The position numbers and the translations under genes were made by a program. From NCBI GenBank assembly GCA_016709385.1, contig JADJMW010000008.1, positions 186,001 to 250,000 on the forward strand: 64,000 nucleotides of DNA, written 5' to 3'. The DNA comes from Candidatus Rubrivivax defluviihabitans (GTDB taxonomy: Bacteria; Pseudomonadota; Gammaproteobacteria; Burkholderiales; Burkholderiaceae_C). Positions 51,342-60,338 of this stretch are shown here, in pieces; position 1 is the first letter of the stretch, and each line of letters begins with the position of its first letter. The notes under the pieces are model-generated. The model made no database searches and was not told where the DNA came from. It was given only the letters and a program-made list of their open reading frames with translations.

Positions 51342-51961
51342 GACTTGGTCGCCTTCGGTGCCGCGCTGCCCGGACTGGGTTTGCCGTAGGCCGTTCCCCA
51401 GCCCCAGACCTCGCTGCCCTTGTTGCGCGTCGTGACGCGGACGCGGAAGATGTCGGCCACCACGTCGCCGTCACCACCCAGCAGCGCCTTGGTCGCGCAC
51501 ATCTCGGCACAGGCCGGCAGCTTGCCCTCGGCCAGGCGGTTGCGGCCGTACTTCTCGTTCTCGGCCGCGCTGCCATGGGCTTCGGGACCGCCGGCGCAGA
51601 AGGTGCACTTGTCCATCTTGCCGCGCATGCCGAAGGTGCCGGCACTGGGAAACTGCGGCGCGCCAAAGGGGCAGGCGTAGCTGCAATAACCGCAGCCGAT
51701 GCAGGTGTCCTTGTCGTGCAGCACCACGCCTTCTTCGGTGCGGTAGAAGCAGTCCACGGGGCACACCGCCATGCAAGGCGCGTCGGAGCAATGCATGCAC
51801 GCCACCGAGATGCTGCGCTCGCCCGGCACGCCGTCGTTCAGCGTGACGACACGCCGGCGATTCACGCCCCAGGGCACGGCGTGCTCGGCCTTGCAGGCCG
51901 TCACGCAGCCGTTGCACTCGATGCAACGCTCGGCGTCACAGATGAACTTCATTCTGGCCAT
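51338..51961 (-). CDS. fdhB: Formate dehydrogenase iron-sulfur (beta) subunit
   Basis: A 207-residue ferredoxin-type subunit with four Cys clusters for [4Fe-4S] centres: CIECNGCVTACK, CMHCSDAPCMAVCPVD, CIGCGYCSYACPFGAP, and CTFCAGG with the later CAEMCATKAL. It takes electrons from FdhA to the cytochrome b subunit. It lacks its own export signal and is expected to be carried by FdhA through the Tat system. It is 10 bases downstream of fdhA. Confidence 0.95.
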   Translation of the reverse strand: MARMKFICDAERCIECNGCVTACKAEHAVPWGVNRRRVVTLNDGVPGERSISVACMHCSDAPCMAVCPVDCFYRTEEGVVLHDKDTCIGCGYCSYACPFGAPQFPSAGTFGMRGKMDKCTFCAGGPEAHGSAAENEKYGRNRLAEGKLPACAEMCATKALLGGDGDVVADIFRVRVTTRNKGSEVWGWGTAYGKPSPGSAAPKATKS

Positions 51962-51971
51962 CGTGCGCTCC

Positions 51972-54923
51972 TCATGCTGCCTTCTCGATCTGGCATAGCG
52001 TCGTCTTCGTTTCCTGCATCATCGTCACCGGGTCATAGCCATAGGTGGTGGCGGTGTTGACGGCCTCGCCCGAAACCACCGGCTTGGCGCCCTCGGGGTA
52101 GTAGACCGAGATGTCCTCGCCCTGCCACTTGCCGGCGAAGTGGAACGGCAGGAACACCGTTTCGCGATCGACCCGCTCCGTGACCATCGCTTTCACCTTG
52201 ATGCGGGCGCCGGACGGGGTCTTGACCCACACCTGTTCGCCGTTGCGGATGCCGCGGTCGTTGGCGGCCACCGGATTCATCTCGACGAACATGTCCTGTT
52301 GCAACTCGGCCAGGTACGGGTTGGAGCGCGTCTCGTCGCCACCGCCCTCGTATTCGGTCAGGCGGCCACTGGTCATGATCAGCGGGAACTGCTTGCCGAT
52401 GTCGACGTTCTTTCCCTGGACGGAATTGCCCAGCGTCGGCAGGCGCCAGAAGGCCATCTTGTCGGCATGCGTCGGGTACTTGGCCACCAGCTCCGGGCGG
52501 TTGGAGTAGATGGGCTCCCGGTGCTGCGGGATCGGATCGGGGAAGTTCCAGACCACCGCACGCGCCTTGGCGTTGCCGAAGGGATGGCAACCGTGCGCCA
52601 TGGTCACGCGCTGGATGCCGCCCGATTGGTCGGTCTTCCAGTTCTTGCCCTCGGCCGCCTTCTGCTCGGCCTCGGTCAGGTCGGCCCACCAGCCCAGTTT
52701 CTTGAGCAGGACATGGTCGAACTCCGGATAGCCGGTGGTGATCTCGGCGCCCTTGCTGTGCGAGCCGTCTCCGGCCAGCAGGCTGGCGCCGTCACGCTCG
52801 ACGCCGAAATTGGCGCGGAAGTTGCCACCGCCGTCCATCACGTGCTTGGACGTGTCGTACAGGTTCGGCGAACCCGGGTGCTTGAGCTCGGGCGAGCCGT
52901 AACACGGCCAGGGCAGGCCGTAGTAGTCACCGTCGAGCTTGTAGCCGGTCTCCTTGTCGATGCCGCCCTTGGCACGCAGCGTATTGACGTCGAAGACATG
53001 CATGTTGCGCATGTGCGCCTTCAGGCGCTCCGGGCTCTGGCCGGTGTAGCCGATGGTCCAGACGCCGCGGTTGATCTCGCGCAGGATGTCCTCGGGCACG
53101 GGTTCGTCCATGCCCTTGACCTTCTGCATCTTGTAGTTCTTGGTCAGCTCCTTCGCGAAGCCCAGCTTCTCGGCCAGCTGCAGCATGATCATGTGGTCGG
53201 AGCGGGCCTCGAACAGCGGTTCGATCACTCTCTCGCGCCACTGGATCGAGCGGTTGCTCGCCGTCACGGACCCGCTGGTCTCGAACTGCGTGCAGGCCGG
53301 CAGCAGATAGACGGCCCGGTTCGCATTGCGGTCCTCGGCCTTGCCCGGCATGGCCGCCATCGCCGCCGTGGCCGACGGGAACGGGTCGACCACCACGAGC
53401 AGGTCGAGCTTGTCCATCGCCCGCTTGACGTCGAGCCCGCGCGACTGCGAGTTCGGCGCATGGCCCCAGTAGAACAGGCCGCGCAGGTTGCTCGGCTGGT
53501 CGATGAGCTCGTTCTTCTCGAGCACCCCGTCGAACCAGCGCGACACCGTCATGCCGGGCTTGCCCATCATGCCGGCGGCGTACTGCTTCTTGATCCATTC
53601 GAAGTCCACGCCCCAGACCGAGGCGTAGTGCTTGAACGAGCCCTCGGCCAGGCCGTAGTAGCCGGGCAGCGAATCGGGATTGGGCCCGATGTCGGTGGCA
53701 CCCTGCACGTTGTCGTGGCCGCGGAAGATATTGGCGCCGCCGCCAGAAACGCCGACGTTACCCAGCGCCAGTTGCAGCAGGCACGAGGCCCGAACCATGG
53801 CGTTGCCGATGGTGTGCTGGGTCTGGCCCTGGCACCAGACGATGGTGCTCGGCCGGTTCTCGGCCATGATGCGCGCGACCTTCAGGCAGGTGGCCTCGTC
53901 GACGCCGCAGGCTTCCAGCACCTTGTCGGGCGTCCACTTGGCCAGCACTTCCTCGCGGACCTTGTCCATGCCCCAGACGCGGTCCTCGATGTACTTCTTG
54001 TCCTCCCAGCCGTTCTTGAAGACGTGATGGAGCACGCCGAACAGGAAGGGGATGTCCGAGCCCGAGCGGATGCGCACGTACTCGTCGGCCTTGGCCGCCG
54101 TGCGCGTGAATCGTGGGTCGACCACGATCATCTTCGAGCCCTTTTCCTTCGCATGCAGCATGTGAAGCATCGAGACCGGGTGGGCCTCTGCCGCATTCGA
54201 GCCGATATACAACGCAGCCTTCGAGTTCTGCATGTCGTTGTACGAATTCGTCATCGCACCGTAACCCCACGTATTCGCCACACCGGCGACAGTAGTGGAG
54301 TGGCATATTCGTGCCTGGTGGTCACAGTTGTTGGTCCCCCAGAGGGTCACCCACTTTCTGAGCAGGTAGGCCTGCTCGTTGTTGTGCTTGGATGAACCCA
54401 CCACGAAGATCGAATCCGGGCCGCTTTGCTGGCGCAGTTCGAGCATCTTCTTGCTGATCTCGTCGAGCGCCACGTCCCAGCTGATGCGCTGGTATTTGCC
54501 GTCGACCAGCTTCATGGGGTACTTCAGGCGGTACTCGCCGTGCCCGTTCTCGCGCACCGCGGCGCCCTTGGCGCAATGCGCGCCCAGGTTCAGCGGCGAG
54601 TCGAACACCGGCTCCTGGCGCACCCAGACGCCGTTCTCGACGTAGGCGTCGATGGCACAACCCACCGAGCAGTGGCCGCAGACGGTGCGCTTGACCTCGA
54701 CCTTGCCGCTGCCGGTGGCGGCGGCAGGGTCGGCGGCCTGCGCCTTGCGCACGAGTGTCAGCTGGCTGGCCGCGAGGCCCGCACCGACACCCAGCCCGGA
54801 CCGGCGCAGGAAGGCGCGCCGGTCCATCGTGGGTATGGCGCGCGAGACCCCGCGCGCCAGGCTGCCAACGAGGGCGCTGGGCGATGTGCCCCCGCCACCC
54901 GCTGACCGTTTGGTCAATAACAT
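51972..54923 (-). CDS. fdhA: Formate dehydrogenase catalytic (alpha) subunit, TGC at the selenocysteine position
   Basis: A 983-residue respiratory (FdnG/FdoG-type) molybdopterin enzyme that oxidises formate to CO2 in the periplasm. It has a Tat signal (MDRRAFLRRSGLGVG, residues 33-47), a [4Fe-4S] motif (Cys 82, 85, 89, about 117) and full bis-MGD-binding domains. The catalytic position, within ARICHSTTVAG, is Cys 207, codon TGC at 54303-54305; homologues have Sec (UGA) or Cys here. A SECIS-like hairpin follows. With the GCA-anticodon tRNA-Sec nearby, this codon may be read as Sec. The second ATG (54923) is chosen because AGGAGG lies 5 bases upstream; the first ATG (54926) is only 2 bases from it. 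Confidence 0.95.
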   Translation of the reverse strand: MLLTKRSAGGGGTSPSALVGSLARGVSRAIPTMDRRAFLRRSGLGVGAGLAASQLTLVRKAQAADPAAATGSGKVEVKRTVCGHCSVGCAIDAYVENGVWVRQEPVFDSPLNLGAHCAKGAAVRENGHGEYRLKYPMKLVDGKYQRISWDVALDEISKKMLELRQQSGPDSIFVVGSSKHNNEQAYLLRKWVTLWGTNNCDHQARICHSTTVAGVANTWGYGAMTNSYNDMQNSKAALYIGSNAAEAHPVSMLHMLHAKEKGSKMIVVDPRFTRTAAKADEYVRIRSGSDIPFLFGVLHHVFKNGWEDKKYIEDRVWGMDKVREEVLAKWTPDKVLEACGVDEATCLKVARIMAENRPSTIVWCQGQTQHTIGNAMVRASCLLQLALGNVGVSGGGANIFRGHDNVQGATDIGPNPDSLPGYYGLAEGSFKHYASVWGVDFEWIKKQYAAGMMGKPGMTVSRWFDGVLEKNELIDQPSNLRGLFYWGHAPNSQSRGLDVKRAMDKLDLLVVVDPFPSATAAMAAMPGKAEDRNANRAVYLLPACTQFETSGSVTASNRSIQWRERVIEPLFEARSDHMIMLQLAEKLGFAKELTKNYKMQKVKGMDEPVPEDILREINRGVWTIGYTGQSPERLKAHMRNMHVFDVNTLRAKGGIDKETGYKLDGDYYGLPWPCYGSPELKHPGSPNLYDTSKHVMDGGGNFRANFGVERDGASLLAGDGSHSKGAEITTGYPEFDHVLLKKLGWWADLTEAEQKAAEGKNWKTDQSGGIQRVTMAHGCHPFGNAKARAVVWNFPDPIPQHREPIYSNRPELVAKYPTHADKMAFWRLPTLGNSVQGKNVDIGKQFPLIMTSGRLTEYEGGGDETRSNPYLAELQQDMFVEMNPVAANDRGIRNGEQVWVKTPSGARIKVKAMVTERVDRETVFLPFHFAGKWQGEDISVYYPEGAKPVVSGEAVNTATTYGYDPVTMMQETKTTLCQIEKAA
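54267..54298 (-). promoter_or_regulatory. SECIS-like hairpin in fdhA directly after the catalytic Cys codon
   Basis: On the fdhA strand, CCAC...GTGG (outer 4 pairs) encloses an internal loop and a perfect inner stem TCGCC/GGCGA closed by loop GGTGT. The loop starts 18 nt after the TGC codon; in E. coli fdhF the SECIS loop GGUC also starts 18 nt after UGA. A G-rich loop start is needed for SelB binding. The region must also encode conserved FdhA residues, so some structure could be coincidental. Confidence 0.55.
54303..54305 (-). other. Candidate recoded selenocysteine codon (TGC)
   Basis: This TGC lies at the Sec/Cys position of FdhA. A Cys codon here would normally mean a Cys enzyme, but the adjacent tRNA-Sec has the matching GCA anticodon, so this may be a Sec codon written as UGC. 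Confidence 0.55.
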
Positions 54924-54952
54924 CATTGCCTCCTGCTTCGAGCGGCTGGGTT

Positions 54953-55165
54953 TCAGACGCGGGCCGTGCGGTAGTACTGCTTCACGTGTTCTGTGAGGCG
55001 GTACCCGGTGCTTTCATCCGACGCCGTCTGCACGGTGTCGCCGGCTGGGGTCTTGGCGGATTCACGCGCGGGCAATAAAGCCGCGGCGGCCGCGAGGGCA
55101 CCCACCGTACCGGCTCCCGCCAGCAAGGTGCGGCGAGCCATGGGTTGTTGATCGTCACGATTCAT
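54953..55165 (-). CDS. Formate dehydrogenase region Tat-signal small protein
   Basis: A 70-residue protein with a Tat-like N-terminus (MARRTLLAGAGTVGALAAAAALLPA) and a short soluble tail ending EHVKQYYRTARV. This matches the small Tat-target family that precedes fdhA in many proteobacteria. Its role is unknown. The ATG at 55165 has AGGGGAAG upstream and is first in the leftward fdh operon. Confidence 0.85.
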   Translation of the reverse strand: MNRDDQQPMARRTLLAGAGTVGALAAAAALLPARESAKTPAGDTVQTASDESTGYRLTEHVKQYYRTARV

Positions 55166-55441
55166 CGCTACTTCCCCTTCTGGTGGTGCAGCCCGACGCG
55201 AGCGCACTCGAACAATCGCGGCGCACGATCCACGTCTGCAACGGCATGGCGCACACCTGAAAACCTAGGAAGCATTGTGCATAACATCCGCGCACTCCTC
55301 AGCGTCCAATGGCTAGGGGTTCTACGGAGGAACGGCTCGCATGGACTTGACTTGCCTCAATGAATCGACAAACGCGGCAAGAGGCTCGTCCATGCAGGAA
55401 GACGCTAACATGCCGCCGCTTCCACTCAGCGTTCCAAGCAC
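55166..55441. other. Divergent region between fdh operon and selB
   Basis: About 280 bases separating the leftward fdh operon from the rightward selB-tRNA-selA unit. An imperfect palindrome TTGTGCATAA (55275-55284) is a possible regulator site. No confident promoter boxes or small gene were found. Confidence 0.45.
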
Positions 55442-57382
<1,941 letters not shown>

Positions 57383-57389
57383 ATTCACA

Positions 57390-57486
57390 GGAAGAGGATC
57401 GTTCCCCGGTGGGGCGTCCGGTCTGCAAAATCGGGTGGGGCCGCCATGCGGTCCCAGGTGGGTTCGACTCCCACGCTCTTCCGCCA
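57390..57486 (+). tRNA. selC: tRNA-Sec with anticodon GCA (reads Cys codons)
   Basis: A 97-nt tRNA with tRNA-Sec features: close base-by-base alignment to E. coli tRNA-Sec, a 5-bp T stem (GTGGG/CCCAC), TTCGACT loop, a 3-base D loop closed by CCCC/GGGG plus an outer CG/CG, a long variable arm (GGGGCCGC/GCGGTCCC) and encoded CCA after discriminator G. The anticodon stem CCGGT/ATCGG closes the loop CTGCAAA (57423-57429): anticodon GCA at 57425-57427, where E. coli has CTTCAAA with TCA. The eighth acceptor pair is a G-G mismatch. Position between selB and selA confirms identity. Confidence 0.92.
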
Positions 57487-57493
57487 GCCGTTC

Positions 57494-58933
57494 ATGACAC
57501 CGGCCGATCCTGCCCGTTCGTCACCCCGTCCTGCGCTGCACCGGCCGCCTTCGCTGGACCGGCTGCTGGACCGCCCGGCGTTGCGCACCCTGGTCGACAT
57601 CCACGGGCGCGGACCCGTGCTGGCGGCTGCCCGCGCATACCTGGCGGGCTGGCGCGAATCGGCCGCCGACCAGCCCTTCGACCCCGCACCGTTCGAAGAC
57701 CACTGCCGCGCGGCGCTCGAGGCGCGCGCGGCGCCGCACCTCAAACCCGTCTTCAACCTGACCGGCACGGTGCTGCACACGAACCTGGGCCGCGCGCTCG
57801 CTCCACCCGAGGCCGTGCAGGCCGTGGCCGAGGCGATGGCCCGGCCGACGAATCTGGAATACGACCTGGCCAGCGGCCAGCGCGGCGACCGCGACGACCA
57901 CATCGAAGACCTGTTGCGCGAACTGACCGGTGCCGAGGCCGCCACCGCCGTCAACAACAACGCCGCCGCCGTGCTGCTGCTGCTGGGCACCCTGGCCTCG
58001 GGCAAGGAGGTGCTGGTGTCGCGCGGCGAACTGGTCGAGATCGGCGGCGCTTTCCGCATCCCCGACATCATGCGGCGCGCCGGCGCCAGGCTCGTGGAGG
58101 TGGGCACCACCAACCGCACCCACCTGCGCGACTATGCCGAGGCCATTTCGCCGCGCACGGCGCTGGTGATGAAGGTGCACACCAGCAACTATGCGGTGCA
58201 GGGTTTCACCGCCGCCGTGCCCGAACCCGAACTGGCGGCGCTGTGCCGCGAACGCGGCATTCCCTTCGCCGTGGACCTGGGCAGCGGCAGCCTGGTCGAC
58301 CTCACCCGCTGGGGCCTGCCGGCGGAGCCGACGCCGGCGCAGACGGTGGCGCATGGCGCGCAGCTGGTCACCTTCAGCGGCGACAAGCTGCTGGGCGGGC
58401 CGCAGGCCGGCCTGATCGTCGGCGAGAAATCCCTGGTGGCGCGCATCAAGCGCAACCCGCTCAAGCGCGCGCTGCGCCTGGACAAGATGACGATCGCGGC
58501 CCTGGAGGCGGTGCTCAAGCTCTACCGCGACCCCGACCGGCTGACGCGGCGCCTGCCCTCGCTGCGGCTGCTGACCCGCCCCGCCGAGAATATCCGCGCG
58601 CTGGCCGAGCGCGTGGCGCCAGCGCTGGCCCAGACCCTGGGCGACCGCGCCACCGTGCAGGTGCAGCCCTGCCGCAGCCAGATCGGCAGCGGATCGCTGC
58701 CGGTCGACCGGCTCGACAGCGCCTGCCTAGCGATCGGCGCGCCGGCGGGTGCGAAGCGGGCGGGCGGCTTTCCGGACCGGCTGGCCGCGGCGTTTCGCTC
58801 CTTGCCGGTGCCGGTGATCGGGCGCATCGAGGACGGGCAGTTGCGCCTGGACCTGCGCTGCCTGGAAGACGGCGACGACGAACGTGCCTTCGTTGCACAA
58901 CTGCCGCTGCTGAAGCTGCCGCAGCGCGTATAG
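57494..58933 (+). CDS. selA: L-seryl-tRNA(Sec) selenium transferase SelA
   Basis: A 479-residue PLP enzyme that converts Ser-tRNA(Sec) to Sec-tRNA(Sec) using selenophosphate. Family features are VFNLTGTVLHTNLGRALAPP, AVNNNAAAVLLLL, SRGELVEIGGAFRIPDIM, and the PLP lysine (about residue 298) in FSGDKLLGGPQAG. C-terminal residues SQIGSGSLPVDRL are conserved. The ATG at 57494 lies 8 bases after the tRNA-Sec end. The gene is intact, so Sec synthesis should be active. Confidence 0.96.
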   Translation: MTPADPARSSPRPALHRPPSLDRLLDRPALRTLVDIHGRGPVLAAARAYLAGWRESAADQPFDPAPFEDHCRAALEARAAPHLKPVFNLTGTVLHTNLGRALAPPEAVQAVAEAMARPTNLEYDLASGQRGDRDDHIEDLLRELTGAEAATAVNNNAAAVLLLLGTLASGKEVLVSRGELVEIGGAFRIPDIMRRAGARLVEVGTTNRTHLRDYAEAISPRTALVMKVHTSNYAVQGFTAAVPEPELAALCRERGIPFAVDLGSGSLVDLTRWGLPAEPTPAQTVAHGAQLVTFSGDKLLGGPQAGLIVGEKSLVARIKRNPLKRALRLDKMTIAALEAVLKLYRDPDRLTRRLPSLRLLTRPAENIRALAERVAPALAQTLGDRATVQVQPCRSQIGSGSLPVDRLDSACLAIGAPAGAKRAGGFPDRLAAAFRSLPVPVIGRIEDGQLRLDLRCLEDGDDERAFVAQLPLLKLPQRV

Positions 58934-58973
58934 ACCCTGCGGCGCCTGGCCCCGAACGCTGGCGCGTTCGCGG

Positions 58974-59663
58974 TCAGGCCGCCGGGACTTCGGGCTGGCC
59001 GGCGGCCCGTTCCGTCGGTGGCTTCGATGGCTCCTGCAGCGCGGCTCCATCGTGCGCGAGTTCGATCTGCAACGCCTCCGGCGCCGACCCGGGCCGATCG
59101 CCAGCCTGGGGCGGCGATGGCGTCGGATCGACGCCGCCGGCGGGTTCCAGGTCGCCCGACGTGACCACCCCGGCGGGCACCGGCTGCTCTTCCATCTCGT
59201 CGTCGAGCAAACCCAGCATGCGGGCCTGCACCATCTGCCGCAGCATGGACTTCGGAATGGGGTCCGCGCGGCCATAGTCGTCGATGTAGGTGTCCAGCCC
59301 GTCCATGACGTTGAAGTGCGGATCGGTGAACAACTTCTTCATGGCGGCGTTCTTCACCCCTGAATCGACATCGGGCGCGACGAAGCGCGAGAAGTCGGAG
59401 GCGGGGGTCAGGGACTTCACTTCTTCCAGCGTCGGTGGCGGCACCGACCTGGCGACGGGCGGACCTCCGGCTTCGGATCGCTCCGTCGTCTCGGCCACTT
59501 CGGCGGCCGCGACAGGCGCGGTGGCAAGCACGGTAGCGGCGACTGGCGGGGCGGGCTGTTCAGCCTCGGCCACTGGCGGCGCGAGCGGCGCCGCTTCCTG
59601 CCGCACCTGGGCCTTGCGCCTGGACCAACGCGAGAAGAAGGTCTCGTCCTTTTCGTTGCCCAT
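58974..59663 (-). CDS. DUF3306 domain-containing protein
   Basis: A 229-residue protein. Residues 1-30 start MGNEKDETFFSRWSRRKAQVR, typical of DUF3306; the middle carries SDFSRFVAPDVDSGVKNAAMKKLFTDPHFNVMDGLDTYIDDYG, the DUF3306 core. Long Ala/Pro-rich segments flank it. These proteins occur next to formate dehydrogenase and poly-ferredoxin genes; function is not known. It follows DUF3305 by 17 bases on the minus strand. Confidence 0.88.
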   Translation of the reverse strand: MGNEKDETFFSRWSRRKAQVRQEAAPLAPPVAEAEQPAPPVAATVLATAPVAAAEVAETTERSEAGGPPVARSVPPPTLEEVKSLTPASDFSRFVAPDVDSGVKNAAMKKLFTDPHFNVMDGLDTYIDDYGRADPIPKSMLRQMVQARMLGLLDDEMEEQPVPAGVVTSGDLEPAGGVDPTPSPPQAGDRPGSAPEALQIELAHDGAALQEPSKPPTERAAGQPEVPAA

Positions 59664-59680
59664 CACTGCACCCGCGGCCC

Positions 59681-60223
59681 TCAGGCCAGTTTGTCCCGCT
59701 CTTGCGGGCTGAGAAAGGAAGCGGTGCGCTGCCTGCGCGGCTGGTCGGGCCTGAAATTGGCGTTCGTGAAGACGCGCAGCCACTCGCACAAGGTATCGGC
59801 CAGCGGCACGTTGTCCACGCGTTCCTCGGCAGCCATCCAGCGGTCACCTTCGATGTAGGACACGCTCACCGCCTGTGGCAGTGCCAGCGACGGGTCGGAC
59901 TCGTCCAGCCGCCACATCACGAACCAGGCCGGCCGGCCCGAGGTGAGGTTGAGGAAATAGCCCTTGCATTCATCGGCGAAGAGTTCGATGCGAAAGCCCG
60001 GGTGCAGCCAGCGCGAATGTTTGCCGTCGTCGAACAGCTTGCGCGGTGCCGCCCCGAAGAGACCTTCGTCGGGGACGACCTCGCAGACGCGGAACGAAAA
60101 GTCCTCCCACTGGTTGGGCTGCGCCACGCGCTCCATCACCACGGCGACCTGGATGCCGGGGCGGGCCGCGGGTTCGGCGCGCGGGCCGGGGTCGGTCGGC
60201 GGCAGGTCCAGGGGTAAATCCAT
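59681..60223 (-). CDS. DUF3305 domain-containing protein
   Basis: A 180-residue soluble protein with the DUF3305 core (MERVAQPNQWEDFSFRVCEVVP, WLHPGFRIELFADECKGYFLNLTSGRPAWFVMWR, and the C-terminal CEWLRVFTNANFRPDQPRR). It forms a unit with DUF3306 and is divergent from the poly-ferredoxin gene, the grouping seen in many Burkholderiales formate dehydrogenase regions. No enzymatic motif. Confidence 0.88.
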   Translation of the reverse strand: MDLPLDLPPTDPGPRAEPAARPGIQVAVVMERVAQPNQWEDFSFRVCEVVPDEGLFGAAPRKLFDDGKHSRWLHPGFRIELFADECKGYFLNLTSGRPAWFVMWRLDESDPSLALPQAVSVSYIEGDRWMAAEERVDNVPLADTLCEWLRVFTNANFRPDQPRRQRTASFLSPQERDKLA

Positions 60224-60248
60224 GCTGCAGTCTAGCCCGCCAGGGCCT

Positions 60249-60279
60249 TTGCGCCGGCGCACCAGCGCAAGACCATAAT
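60249..60279 (+). promoter_or_regulatory. Possible promoter for the poly-ferredoxin gene
   Basis: TTGCGC (60249-60254) and CATAAT (60274-60279) with a 19-base spacer, about 60 bases before the ATG at 60339. The -10 is good but the spacer is longer than usual, so confidence is low. Confidence 0.35.
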
Positions 60280-60338
60280 CCTGCGCTTTGCGCGGTGCCC
60301 CCTGGCGCGCGGCCTATGCCCCGACAACCTGCGGCCTC

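Noticed and set aside
51972..54923. FdhA as an ordinary Cys-type formate dehydrogenase with leftover Sec genes
   Set aside because: Not excluded, but less favoured: selA, selB and the tRNA are intact, the tRNA anticodon has changed to fit the TGC codon, and a SECIS-like hairpin is kept.
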